NCBI GenBank assembly: GCA_022510745.1
Contig: JAFLSY010000001.1
Location: forward strand, 582,576 to 646,575
Direction of reading: 5' to 3'
DNA: 64,000 nt
DNA from: Lachnospiraceae bacterium
GTDB taxonomy: Bacteria; Bacillota; Clostridia; Lachnospirales; Lachnospiraceae
This document shows positions 35,563 through 44,201 of this stretch, in pieces. The position numbers were made by a program, and so were the translations under genes. Positions within the stretch are counted from its first letter, which is position 1; each line of letters starts with the position of its first letter. Under the pieces are notes generated by a model. That model did no database searches. It was not told the DNA's origin and saw only the letters and a program-made list of their open reading frames with translations.

Positions 35563-36014
35563 ATGATGCACATAAATATGATGATATCATCAACCTTCCC
35601 CATCATGTGTCCGCAAGTCATCCGCAGATGTCACTACTTGACCGTGCAGCGCAGTTTTCGCCCTTTGCGGCCCTGACCGGACATGATGCCGCAATAAAGG
35701 AAACGCAGCGGCTTACGGAGGAATGGGTGGACCTGGACGAAGACAGAAAAAAGCTTCTGGATGAAAAGCTGCAGATGATACGGGAAAGCCTTTTTAGCGG
35801 AAGGGACGGGCATAGTTTACCGGAGATTATTTTCACTTATTTCAAACCGGACGAGAAGAAGAGGGGAGGCGCTTATCTTGCCGCTCAGGGGAAGGTGAGA
35901 AAAATAGATGAATACAGCCATCAGGTAATTCTGGAGGACGGAACGGCCTTGGCGATTGAACACATCGTAGGCATAGAGGGAGAGCTGTTTAGGGGTTATG
36001 AAGATTTAGTGTAG
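35559..36014 (+). CDS. YolD-like protein, partner of the Y-family polymerase
   Basis: 151 residues, overlapping the polymerase gene by four bases (ATGA). It begins MNDAHKYDDIINLPHHVSAS, followed by MSLLDRAAQFSPFAAL, the typical opening of YolD-type proteins that accompany UvrX polymerases in Clostridia. The C-terminal half is a small beta domain (KVRKIDEYSHQVILEDG, then IPxEHI-like AIEHIVGIEG). YolD homologues are thought to regulate or bind the polymerase, in the manner of UmuD; direct evidence is limited. Confidence 0.88.
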   Translation: MNDAHKYDDIINLPHHVSASHPQMSLLDRAAQFSPFAALTGHDAAIKETQRLTEEWVDLDEDRKKLLDEKLQMIRESLFSGRDGHSLPEIIFTYFKPDEKKRGGAYLAAQGKVRKIDEYSHQVILEDGTALAIEHIVGIEGELFRGYEDLV

Positions 36015-36018
36015 TTTT

Positions 36019-36840
36019 TTATGTAAGATCCCTTTGTGGCGGATATCCGAAATATTTCACGTACGCCCTGTAAAATGCAGAATAATCCCCGAAGCCGCAG
36101 ATTTCACTTGCGTTCTGAGCGGAACATCCGCTGCGGATTTTTTCTCTTGCTGCATTAAGCCGTTTTATTGTAATGTACTCCCAAGGAGCCGCTCCCGTAG
36201 CCTGTTTGAAAATTCTGCTAAACTGTGAGGCGCTGAGAAAAAAATGATTGGCCAAAATGGGAACGGAAAGGTCGTCAAACAAGAGAGTGTTCACATAGGA
36301 CACCATTTTTTCAGATATGCTTTGAGGAGGCAAATATTCCGAAGAGCCACGATTTAAAAATGCTTTGTCTATCATATTTAATAGTTGAAAAAGTCGAGTT
36401 AAAATGTTTAGCTTTTTTTCGTAATCGTCAACTCCATCACACATTTCAGCAAAAATCTTTCGCATATCTTTCTCTTCAAATTCTGCCGGCAGATATAGAT
36501 TTCCGCGTCCGGAAGGCCTGTCGAAAAAGGCTTGTACAAGCCGTCTCTGCGGGTCAATATTATCAATGATCGATACTGAAAAATTTATAGCATAGCGTTC
36601 ATATTTCTCGCTGCCTAATATTTTGACTCTGTGAGATTCAGAAGGACGCATTATTAAAATGCTTCCGGGTATTAATTGATAATTGGCACCTTCGACGAGA
36701 TACTCTGCTTTACCGGAAACAAAGTAATAAATTTCGCATCGGTCATGGACGTGCATAACAAAATTTCTGTCATCCGGAGCTTCGTCAACAGCATATCGCA
36801 TATATAAATCCTCAGAGTTAAATTCCTGTAAAAAATCCAT
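36019..36840 (-). CDS. AraC-family regulator of the hexuronate operon
   Basis: About 273 residues from the ATG at 36840, which is seven bases from GGAGGA (complement of 36848-36853); an adjacent ATG at 36843 and an upstream one at 36882 are alternatives. The N-terminal cupin has HVHDRCEIYYFVSGKAEYLV; the C-terminal domain has two helix-turn-helix motifs, LANHFFLSASQFSRIFKQAT and ASEICGFGDYSAFYRAYVKY. It is divergent from the operon starting at 36986 and convergent with the YolD gene. Likely activator of 36986-40970. Confidence 0.93.
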   Translation of the reverse strand: MDFLQEFNSEDLYMRYAVDEAPDDRNFVMHVHDRCEIYYFVSGKAEYLVEGANYQLIPGSILIMRPSESHRVKILGSEKYERYAINFSVSIIDNIDPQRRLVQAFFDRPSGRGNLYLPAEFEEKDMRKIFAEMCDGVDDYEKKLNILTRLFQLLNMIDKAFLNRGSSEYLPPQSISEKMVSYVNTLLFDDLSVPILANHFFLSASQFSRIFKQATGAAPWEYITIKRLNAAREKIRSGCSAQNASEICGFGDYSAFYRAYVKYFGYPPQRDLT

Positions 36841-36985
36841 CATCTTTTCCTCCATCCGGCATATCTGTTTTACTTTTATCATATCATGCGTGAATATGCA
36901 ATATATAATGCCTAAATCAGCAATGGAAATGCAAATTATTTTGATATAACTTGATATTAACAGATAAATTTAGGAGGGAATTGCT

Positions 36986-37810
36986 ATGAAATTTAGGCTG
37001 GCAGCATTTGCTGACGAGGCGGGGAGCAGTATTGCGGAACAGATTTCAGCAATGAAGGAAAATGATGTTGAATACCTTGAAATAAGAGGCATGAACGGTG
37101 AAAACATTGCAGATCTTACAAATTACAAAGCTCGTGACATTCGCAGACAGCTTGAGGATTCGGGCATATCCGTATGGTCCCTTGGTTCGCCTTACGGAAA
37201 AATCGGGATAAACGAAGATTTTTCGCCCCATCTTGATAAATTCAAGCACGGACTGGAACTTGCTGATATCTTAGGTGCAAAGCATATCCGTCTGTTCAGC
37301 TTTTACATTCCGCAGGGGGAGGCAGAAAAATATAAGGACGAAGTAATGTCACGGCTTGATAAATTTGTTTCTGCCGCAAAGGGAAGCGGAATCACTCTCT
37401 GCCATGAAAATGAAAAAGATATATACGGTGACATTGCCTTTCGATGTGAGGAAATTCACATGGAGTTTCCTGAACTGAAAGCTGTGTTTGATCCGGCAAA
37501 CTTTATTCAGTGCGGACAGGATACAAAAGCGGCATGGAAATTGCTGAGTCCGTATGTGGAATATATGCACATCAAGGATGCGAGGTCTGACGGTACGGTA
37601 GTTCCTGCAGGAAAGGGCGAAGGAAATATAGCGTTTCTCCTTTCTCAATATGGGGGAGAAATCCTGACAGTAGAGCCACATTTAGCTGTCTTTGAAGGAT
37701 TTCATAATCTGGAAGCAGGGGAAAAAACAAACATGGAAGAGTATTGCTATCCCTCGTCCAGAGCTGCTTTTGATGCTGCAGTAGATGCACTGAAGGATTT
37801 GATTAAATAA
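36986..37810 (+). CDS. Sugar phosphate isomerase/epimerase-type TIM barrel protein
   Basis: 274 residues, ATG behind TAGGAGGG. Xylose-isomerase-like barrel with acidic metal ligands in LCHENEKDIYGD, AVFDPANFIQ, YMHIKDAR and TVEPHL. Such proteins are members of a large family that includes sugar epimerases, isomerases and dehydratases; the exact reaction is not predictable. It precedes a Gfo/Idh oxidoreductase and mannonate dehydratase, so it may act on a keto-sugar or inosose-like intermediate in hexuronate or modified-sugar breakdown. Cytoplasmic. Confidence 0.88.
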   Translation: MKFRLAAFADEAGSSIAEQISAMKENDVEYLEIRGMNGENIADLTNYKARDIRRQLEDSGISVWSLGSPYGKIGINEDFSPHLDKFKHGLELADILGAKHIRLFSFYIPQGEAEKYKDEVMSRLDKFVSAAKGSGITLCHENEKDIYGDIAFRCEEIHMEFPELKAVFDPANFIQCGQDTKAAWKLLSPYVEYMHIKDARSDGTVVPAGKGEGNIAFLLSQYGGEILTVEPHLAVFEGFHNLEAGEKTNMEEYCYPSSRAAFDAAVDALKDLIK

Positions 37811-37825
37811 AAAAGGAGAACTGCT

Positions 37826-38998
37826 ATGGAAAAGATCAGACTTGGAATAATCGGTATGGGAAATATGGGAAACGGTCATTTGCAGAGTATTATTGACGGG
37901 CAGTGTCCCCAAATAGAAGTTACCGCTGTCTCGGACATAAATCCTAAAAAGCTTGAAAATGTGAAAAAGAAACTTCCCTCGGCGGTATGCTTTGACGATA
38001 CAATCAAAATGCTGGATAGTGGTCTGATTGATGCGGCGCTGATTGCCGTTCCGCATTATGACCATCCCCTATATGCCGTTGAATGCTTTAATCGGGGGAT
38101 TCATGTAATGACGGAAAAGCCTGCCGGAGTTTACATAAGACAGGTGCGTGAAATGAACGAGGCGGTAGAAAAATCAAATGCTAAGTTCGGAATCATGTTT
38201 AATCAGCGTGCCAATCCGTTGTTTGCAAAGGCAAGAGAGATTGTGCAGAGCGGAAAGCTCGGTCAGCCCAAGCGTCTTGTATGGATCATTACGAACTGGT
38301 ACCGCACACAGGCGTACTATGATTCAGGGAGCTGGCGCGCTACATGGAACGGCGAGGGCGGCGGAGTGCTGTTAAATCAGGCTCCCCACAATCTCGACCT
38401 ATGGCAGTGGATTTTTGGTATGCCGAAAAGAGTACGCGCCTTCTGTCATGTGGGAAAATACCACAACATTGACGTTGAGGACGACGTTACAATTTATGGC
38501 GAATACGAAAATGGCGCAACGTCCGTATTCATTTCAACTACGGGAGAAGCGCCCGGTACTAACCGACTGGAAATTTCGGGAGATTTAGGCAAGTTGGTTC
38601 TGGAGGACGGAAAACTGAAATGGTGGAAGCTTAACGAATCCGAACGTGAATTTTGTTTTACCTCAAAAGAGGGATTTTATGTTCCCGAAACGACTTATGA
38701 GGAATTCACGGCGGAGGAACCTGACGGGCATCCGATTCTGTTAAATAATTTTGCAGATTCCATATTGAATGGCGCAAAGCTGATTGCAGATGGCCGTGAA
38801 GGGATAAACTCTCTTTCGATTTCCAATGCGGCTTATCTATCCTCCTGGACGGATGACTGGGTTCTAATTCCTGCAGACGAGGCTCTTTTTGAAGATTATC
38901 TTCTGAAGCTTTGCCGAAAGGAAAAAAGCAAGGTGCAGGATGTGGACAGCAATGAGTCTCTTGAAGCTTTGAAAGAACGCTGGAAAGTAAGGTGGTAA
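37826..38998 (+). CDS. Gfo/Idh/MocA-family NAD(P)-dependent oxidoreductase
   Basis: 390 residues. The N-terminal Rossmann fold has the dinucleotide motif [13 protein letters not shown] and VSDINP; the family Lys is in MTEKPAGVY (about residue 98). The C-terminal alpha/beta domain includes [18 protein letters not shown] with the conserved His-Asp pair near residue 190. These enzymes oxidise a sugar or inositol hydroxyl. Fifteen bases separate it from the gene at 36986, and 38 from mannonate dehydratase, so a single operon is likely. Confidence 0.92.
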   Translation: MEKIRLGIIGMGNMGNGHLQSIIDGQCPQIEVTAVSDINPKKLENVKKKLPSAVCFDDTIKMLDSGLIDAALIAVPHYDHPLYAVECFNRGIHVMTEKPAGVYIRQVREMNEAVEKSNAKFGIMFNQRANPLFAKAREIVQSGKLGQPKRLVWIITNWYRTQAYYDSGSWRATWNGEGGGVLLNQAPHNLDLWQWIFGMPKRVRAFCHVGKYHNIDVEDDVTIYGEYENGATSVFISTTGEAPGTNRLEISGDLGKLVLEDGKLKWWKLNESEREFCFTSKEGFYVPETTYEEFTAEEPDGHPILLNNFADSILNGAKLIADGREGINSLSISNAAYLSSWTDDWVLIPADEALFEDYLLKLCRKEKSKVQDVDSNESLEALKERWKVRW

Positions 38999-39036
38999 CA
39001 AGAGAAAGCTGTCAAATTCCGAATTGGAGGAGAAAT

Positions 39037-40086
39037 ATGAAACTGTCATTTCGTTGGTACGGAGAGGATGATAAAGTAACATTAGAGAATATTCGTCAGA
39101 TTCCGGGTATGCATTCTATCGTGACCGCGGTGTACGATGTACCGGTGGGAGAATTGTGGAGCGAGGAGAGCATTGCAAAGCTAAAAAAGCAGGTTGAAGA
39201 TGCAGGACTTCATTTTGAAGTCATTGAAAGTATTCCGGTTCATGAGGACATCAAACTCGGCAAGCCGAGCCGTGACCGCTATATTGAGAATTATTGTGAA
39301 AATATTCGTCGTGTTGCAAAAGCCGGCGTAAAATGTATTTGCTATAACTTTATGCCGGTATTCGACTGGACAAGAACGCAATTAGATCACAAGTTGGATG
39401 ATGGTTCAACTGCACTGGTATATTACAAGGAGCAGGTAGACAGTGTAAATCCGCTGGAGAGTGACAGTGACTTAACCCTTCCCGGATGGGATGCGAGCTA
39501 TACAAGGGAAGAACTGAAAAATGTCGTTGCAAAATACAATGCGATGTCGGAGGAACAGCTATGGGATAATCTGAAATACTTTTTAGAACGTATTATACCG
39601 GTAGCAGTAGATTGTGACGTTAATATGGCGATTCATGAGGATGATCCATGTTGGAGTATCTTCGGACTGCCGCGCATTATCACGTGTGAGGAAAATCTGG
39701 ATCGGTTTTTAAAACTTGTGGATGATCGGCATAATGGCATTACGCTCTGTACGGGGTCACTGGGGTGCTCTGCAAAAAACGATGTGGTGCGGATGGCGGC
39801 AAAGTATACAGCGATGGGAAGAGTCCACTTTGCGCACCTGCGCAATGTAGAAGTGCTCGAAAACGGCTTTGAGGAACGCGCACATCTCTCGGCATGCGGT
39901 TCACTTGATATGTATGAAATTGTGAAAGCCCTCCATGAAAACGGATTTGATGGATATGTGAGACCGGATCACGGGAGAATGATCTGGGGCGAAACAGGAA
40001 GAGCAGGCTATGGACTTTATGACCGTGCGCTTGGTGCAGCCTACATAAATGGCCTATTTGAGGCAGTGGAGAAGGCATCGCGTTAA
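39037..40086 (+). CDS. uxuA: D-mannonate dehydratase
   Basis: 349 residues. The frame is open upstream, but TTGGAGGAG directly before the ATG at 39037 sets the start. The sequence [21 protein letters not shown], then [37 protein letters not shown], and [15 protein letters not shown] and [10 protein letters not shown] is diagnostic of UxuA. It dehydrates D-mannonate to 2-keto-3-deoxygluconate in glucuronate catabolism. The next gene would supply mannonate from fructuronate. No KdgK/KdgA aldolase pair is present within the window. Confidence 0.95.
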   Translation: MKLSFRWYGEDDKVTLENIRQIPGMHSIVTAVYDVPVGELWSEESIAKLKKQVEDAGLHFEVIESIPVHEDIKLGKPSRDRYIENYCENIRRVAKAGVKCICYNFMPVFDWTRTQLDHKLDDGSTALVYYKEQVDSVNPLESDSDLTLPGWDASYTREELKNVVAKYNAMSEEQLWDNLKYFLERIIPVAVDCDVNMAIHEDDPCWSIFGLPRIITCEENLDRFLKLVDDRHNGITLCTGSLGCSAKNDVVRMAAKYTAMGRVHFAHLRNVEVLENGFEERAHLSACGSLDMYEIVKALHENGFDGYVRPDHGRMIWGETGRAGYGLYDRALGAAYINGLFEAVEKASR

Positions 40087-40124
40087 AATGAGTATGAGAT
40101 AATAAATGATAGGAGATTAGGAGA

Positions 40125-40970
40125 ATGAAATTACCGCTGCAGATTGATTTAAAGGACAAGGTTGTAGTAGTGACAGGTGCAGGCGGCGTAATCTGCTCTG
40201 TACTTGCAGAAGCAATGGCAATGACGGGGGCAAAGGTTGCCCTCTTAGACTTAAACGAAGAGTCAGCTAAGAAAAATGCGGATGCCATTGCAGAAAAAGG
40301 TTATATTGCAAAAGGCTATTGCTGCGACGTACTTAAAAAGGACAGTGTGAAAGCGGCAAGGGACCAGATTGCCAAAGATTTTGGAACCTGTGATATATTA
40401 ATCAACGGTGCGGGTGGAAATAATCCGATGGCAACCACTGACGACGAGTATTTTCTGCCGGAGGATTTAGGCCGGATGAAGACATTCTTTGATCTGGATA
40501 TGGACGGTGTCTCTTTCGTATTTCATTTAAATTTTATGGGGACTCTGATTCCGGCGCAGGTATTTGCGCTTGATATGGTAAATAAAAAAGGTGCAAGTAT
40601 CATTAATATTTCTTCAATGAATGCGTATACACCGCTAACAAAAATTCCGGCATATTCCGGCGCAAAGGCTGCAGTCTCAAATTTCACCGAATGGCTTGCC
40701 GTACATTTTTCTAAGGTAGGTATCCGTTGCAATGCAATAGCACCGGGCTTTTTTTCCACTAAACAAAACGCAAAGCTTTTGTTCAATGATGACGGCACTC
40801 CAACGGCAAGAACCGGCAAGATATTAAACAATACGCCGATGGGACGTTTTGGAAACGTGGAAGAGCTGATCGGATCGGTACTGTTTTTGGCGTGCGAAGA
40901 GGCAAGCGGCTTTGTGAACGGTGCATGTATTCCGATTGACGGTGCGTTTGCGGCATATGCGGGAGTTTAA
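40125..40970 (+). CDS. SDR-family D-mannonate oxidoreductase (fructuronate reductase-like)
   Basis: 281 residues, ATG behind TAGGAGA. A classical short-chain dehydrogenase: TGAGGVIC in the cofactor loop (the usual last Gly of the TGxxxGxG pattern is Cys here), the NGAGG motif, catalytic Ser in NISSMNAY and YSGAK. Position behind uxuA and the overall length fit the SDR-type fructuronate reductases that replace UxuB in many Firmicutes. It reduces D-fructuronate to D-mannonate with NAD(P)H. A weak hairpin TTCCGG/CCGGAA follows at 40972-40992. Confidence 0.9.
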   Translation: MKLPLQIDLKDKVVVVTGAGGVICSVLAEAMAMTGAKVALLDLNEESAKKNADAIAEKGYIAKGYCCDVLKKDSVKAARDQIAKDFGTCDILINGAGGNNPMATTDDEYFLPEDLGRMKTFFDLDMDGVSFVFHLNFMGTLIPAQVFALDMVNKKGASIINISSMNAYTPLTKIPAYSGAKAAVSNFTEWLAVHFSKVGIRCNAIAPGFFSTKQNAKLLFNDDGTPTARTGKILNNTPMGRFGNVEELIGSVLFLACEEASGFVNGACIPIDGAFAAYAGV

Positions 40971-41011
40971 GTTCCGGTTAATTGAGCCGGAAGAATATTT
41001 GATCTTAATTG

Positions 41012-41344
41012 TTATATCCTGTGTTTGTCTCCCCATTCACACATTCCGTCAAGAATTGGAATCAGGGATTTTCCTCGTTCTGTCAAGCTGTACTCCACTT
41101 TGGGAGGGATTTGAGGGTATTCTTTCCTGTTGATGAGTTGGTCTGATTCCAGTTCTTTTAGTGTAGAACTAAGCGTTTTATAGGAAATTTCTCCAATGTA
41201 TTTTTTCATCTCATTAAAACGGACTACACCAAACTCCATTAAAGTATAAAGAATAGTCATTTTGTATTTTCCGTTAATTAATGATAGAGTATAGCTGAAA
41301 CCTGTGGTCTCTAAATGCTCATTTGAGATGCATCTTTTTTTCAT
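41012..41344 (-). CDS. HxlR-family transcriptional regulator
   Basis: 110 residues. Winged-helix pattern of HxlR/DUF24: TLSLINGKYKMTILYTLM, RFNEMKKYIGEISYKTLSSTLKEL, VEYSLTERGKSLIPIL. The cysteine that often precedes the first helix (CPVE) is missing; the text reads GFSYTL instead. HxlR proteins with that Cys are often redox or electrophile sensors, so this member probably senses something else or uses another Cys (CISNE near the start). Divergent from the flavodoxin-type reductase gene at 41489. Confidence 0.9.
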   Translation of the reverse strand: MKKRCISNEHLETTGFSYTLSLINGKYKMTILYTLMEFGVVRFNEMKKYIGEISYKTLSSTLKELESDQLINRKEYPQIPPKVEYSLTERGKSLIPILDGMCEWGDKHRI

Positions 41345-41388
41345 ATTACACTCTCCTGTAGGTAAGTATCAAACCTAAATGATAGTAT

Positions 41389-41404
41389 CGCACTTAAAGG
41401 TGCG
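41389..41404. promoter_or_regulatory. Palindrome in the HxlR/reductase divergent promoter
   Basis: CGCAC-TTAAAG-GTGCG, a perfect 5-bp inverted repeat in the centre of the 144-bp divergent region, is a candidate operator for the HxlR protein. Confidence 0.5.
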
Positions 41405-41488
41405 TACTTGTTTTTGAGGAAGTTATGAATAAAATAATAGTATGGCGTTTCAAAAAAGTCAAATCCTAAAAATCCAGGAGGTATCATG

Positions 41489-42034
41489 ATGAGTAAGAAA
41501 GTTGTTGTAATTACCGGAAGTCCTCGTAAGAACGGGAACAGTTTTGCTATGACAAAAGCATTTATCGAAGCTGCGGAGGAAAAAGGACATACCGTTACCC
41601 GATTCGATGCAGCCATGAAACAGGTGGGGGGATGTCGCGCTTGTGAAACCTGTTATTCTACGGGAAAATCCTGTACATTTGATGATGATTTTAATGTTAT
41701 TGCACCGGCTATATTAGAAGCGGATGTGATCGTTTTCACTATGCCGGTTTATTGGTATTCCATACCGGCACAGATCAAAGGAGTTATTGACCGTATCTTC
41801 TCTTTTGTTGTTGGTGGTAAGGACATCGCCGGAAAAGAATGTGCGCTTATCACATGCTGTGAAGAGGAGGATATGTCCGTGATGGATGGTGTACGAATCC
41901 CTATTGAACGCATGGCGGCCCTAAACAAATGGAAGATGGTTGGCGAAGTTTTGATTCCCGGAGTATTGAATGTGGGTGACATCGAAAAAACCGATGGATG
42001 CCAAAAGGCGGCAGCACTGGCGGATGTAATCTAA
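41489..42034 (+). CDS. NADPH-dependent FMN reductase / flavodoxin-like protein
   Basis: About 181 residues. Two adjacent ATG codons occur at 41486 and 41489; AGGAGG at 41476-41481 is better spaced for the second. The FMN phosphate loop is TGSPRKNGNSFAMTKAF, and the pattern CRACETCYSTGKSC with CTFDDDFN matches the iron-sulfur-less flavodoxin-fold reductases of the NAD(P)H:quinone/azo group; CVITC-like CALITCCEEED gives extra cysteines. Probable role in reduction of quinones, nitro compounds or metals. Controlled by the HxlR gene next door. Confidence 0.9.
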   Translation: MSKKVVVITGSPRKNGNSFAMTKAFIEAAEEKGHTVTRFDAAMKQVGGCRACETCYSTGKSCTFDDDFNVIAPAILEADVIVFTMPVYWYSIPAQIKGVIDRIFSFVVGGKDIAGKECALITCCEEEDMSVMDGVRIPIERMAALNKWKMVGEVLIPGVLNVGDIEKTDGCQKAAALADVI

Positions 42035-42065
42035 GAAGAAAATAAGTAAAACAAACAAAATATAG

Positions 42066-42095
42066 CCCCGGAGGTCATTCCCTCCGGGGTTTCTT
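42066..42095 (+). terminator. Terminator hairpin, copy 2 of the dispersed repeat
   Basis: CCCCGGAGG / CCTCCGGGG followed by TTTCTTC. Downstream CATATCATATCC is also shared with the copy at 49613. Confidence 0.8.
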
Positions 42096-42327
42096 CATAT
42101 CATATCCTTAGTTATTATGACATCTGCAATCTTTAAGGTCAGATTGGAGGAAAAACGGAATCTATACCGCTGATAACCTTGCTTATGAGGTTGACAGTTG
42201 AAACGTTATAAGTATAATATAAATATAAGTTTGGGAATGAAATAGACGTTATTATGACGGCCAATTGATGCATATAAGTATGGGTAAACAGTTGGCATAT
42301 AGTATATTTAAGAAAGGAATACCCTTT

Positions 42328-44133
42328 ATGAATCAAAAACTGTCTCACCGCCTGTTGGCACTGTCTGTCTGCCTGATTCTGCTGCTGTCTGCCTGTACAT
42401 TCGGGGAGAAGGCTCCTGACGCAAAATCATCCGATAACGACGTCCTGACCTGGGGCAGATGGGGCAGCGGATACGGCGATTTTTTGGAACTGGCTACCCA
42501 GACCTATCCGGAGATTAAGTGGGAGCTTACGGCCTACGCAGGGACAAACAGCACAGGATACAGTTGGGTACAGATGCGAGCCGACGATATCCCGGATATT
42601 TTTATCACCACAAAAGTAGTGGATGCGGACTTAGCTAAGGAACGTTTGGTTGATTTGTCTTACTATGACTTTATTGACGGCCTTCCTACCAGCCTTCTGG
42701 ATCGGGTATCTATTGACGGGGGCATTTATCTGTTGCCTGTCAGCAACACGATATCCGGCATCTATTACAACAAGACCCTGATGGAAGAGCGAGGCTGGGA
42801 GGTGCCCACCAATTTTGCTGAGTTGGAGGCTCTGTGCGCTGAGATTGAAGAGGCCGGGTTGATTCCCGGTGTTATTACGACGCAGCTCACGGGAGCATCT
42901 TTCTCTACTGTATTCAACCTGGCCAAGACAAGTTGGTTCACTACTCTGGATGGAGTACGCTGGGAGCAGGACTTTCTGGCTGGAAATGCCACGGCGGCAG
43001 GAACATGGGAAGACACGATGGACTATGTCCAGCGGTACATAGATATCGGTATGTTCTACACAGATCCGGAGGACCGTAGTGACGCCGATGTGATGAAAGA
43101 CTATCTTGGCAACCGCAAAGCGGTATTTTGCACGGCAATAGCGGCTGTTGGTTACACTGAGTTCGATAATGGCGATGAGTTGGGGATGATGCCCTTAATC
43201 AGCGAGGATGGCAGCAAGAATATCTACATGTACACTCCCTCCACCTATATCGGAATCAGCCGTAAGCTGACCGAGCCGGGAAATGAAGAAAAGCTGGAGA
43301 ATGCTGTCAAAATGCTGGCTCTGCTCTTTTCGCCGGAGGGACAGGCGACCTGTATCACTGAACAGACGCCCTGTGTGCTCAGTGTGCTGGGCAATGACGC
43401 TGTACCGGAAGATTCCATGATCTATGATGCCCAACAGGCCATGTGGGACGGGCGGGCTTTCCCCATAACTTACGAACACTGGGAGGACGTCCTATCGGAC
43501 ATGGGGCAGGCTTATAAAGAATGGATTCGGGGTGAGAACGGCATGGACGGTCCAGGCTGCATTGCCCGGATGGATGAACTGCAAAGCACCTATTTGAACA
43601 ATTCAGATTCCCTTTACTTCTGCGAAAGCACTGCAGATTTTACGCTGGAGGAAACTGCTTTGCTGATCGGTAAGGCCGTTGGCAGCACTGTGGGAGCGGA
43701 TGCAGTGTTGATCGCCACGTGTCAGGATGGCAGTCTTCCGGAACTGCGACTCGGCGTCACCGGAAAGCTCTATGAAGGACCGATCAATGCAGAGATTCTC
43801 AATACCATCCTGTACGGTTTCGCATACGGCACGAACGGTGAATACGCCATTATGACTATGACCGGTTTGCAAGTTAAAGAGCTGGCAGAAACCGGGTTCG
43901 ATAAGGAGGGGAACGGCAATGTCTATCCTTACATTCTGGTAACTCGAGGCGGTGTCTCCCTGGAGGACGATGAAATCTACCAAATTGCGTTTACGGCCAA
44001 CAGCTATACCGAGGAGGTAGGGCAGATCTACAATGTCCAGGTGGTTAAAGCGGAGGATTTCCTGCGTAGTACCGTACGTGTCTGGATGGAGGAACAGGGC
44101 AGAGTTTCTCCTGACGGGAACCCCTGGGAATGA
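42328..44133 (+). CDS. Solute-binding lipoprotein fused to a 5'-nucleotidase C-terminal-like domain
   Basis: 601 residues. The ATG at 42328 follows AGAAAGGAA; upstream Met codons in the open frame lack a site. A signal sequence with lipobox LLSAC is followed by a family 1 solute-binding fold to about residue 420 (VDLSYYDFIDG, ISGIYYNKTLMEERGWEVP). The last 160 residues (GKAVGSTVGADAVLIAT, GPINAEIL and MTMTGLQVKELAE) resemble the C-terminal domain of 5'-nucleotidases, a region that normally binds the nucleotide base. The fusion is not one I know as standard. It precedes a hybrid sensor kinase by 68 bp, so it may present a ligand to that sensor. Confidence 0.82.
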   Translation: MNQKLSHRLLALSVCLILLLSACTFGEKAPDAKSSDNDVLTWGRWGSGYGDFLELATQTYPEIKWELTAYAGTNSTGYSWVQMRADDIPDIFITTKVVDADLAKERLVDLSYYDFIDGLPTSLLDRVSIDGGIYLLPVSNTISGIYYNKTLMEERGWEVPTNFAELEALCAEIEEAGLIPGVITTQLTGASFSTVFNLAKTSWFTTLDGVRWEQDFLAGNATAAGTWEDTMDYVQRYIDIGMFYTDPEDRSDADVMKDYLGNRKAVFCTAIAAVGYTEFDNGDELGMMPLISEDGSKNIYMYTPSTYIGISRKLTEPGNEEKLENAVKMLALLFSPEGQATCITEQTPCVLSVLGNDAVPEDSMIYDAQQAMWDGRAFPITYEHWEDVLSDMGQAYKEWIRGENGMDGPGCIARMDELQSTYLNNSDSLYFCESTADFTLEETALLIGKAVGSTVGADAVLIATCQDGSLPELRLGVTGKLYEGPINAEILNTILYGFAYGTNGEYAIMTMTGLQVKELAETGFDKEGNGNVYPYILVTRGGVSLEDDEIYQIAFTANSYTEEVGQIYNVQVVKAEDFLRSTVRVWMEEQGRVSPDGNPWE

Positions 44134-44201
44134 GCACACGCATGAGAATCTATCTTTATAGCCAATCATATCACTTGGTAGAAGCAGAAAGGTAAACATA
44201 A

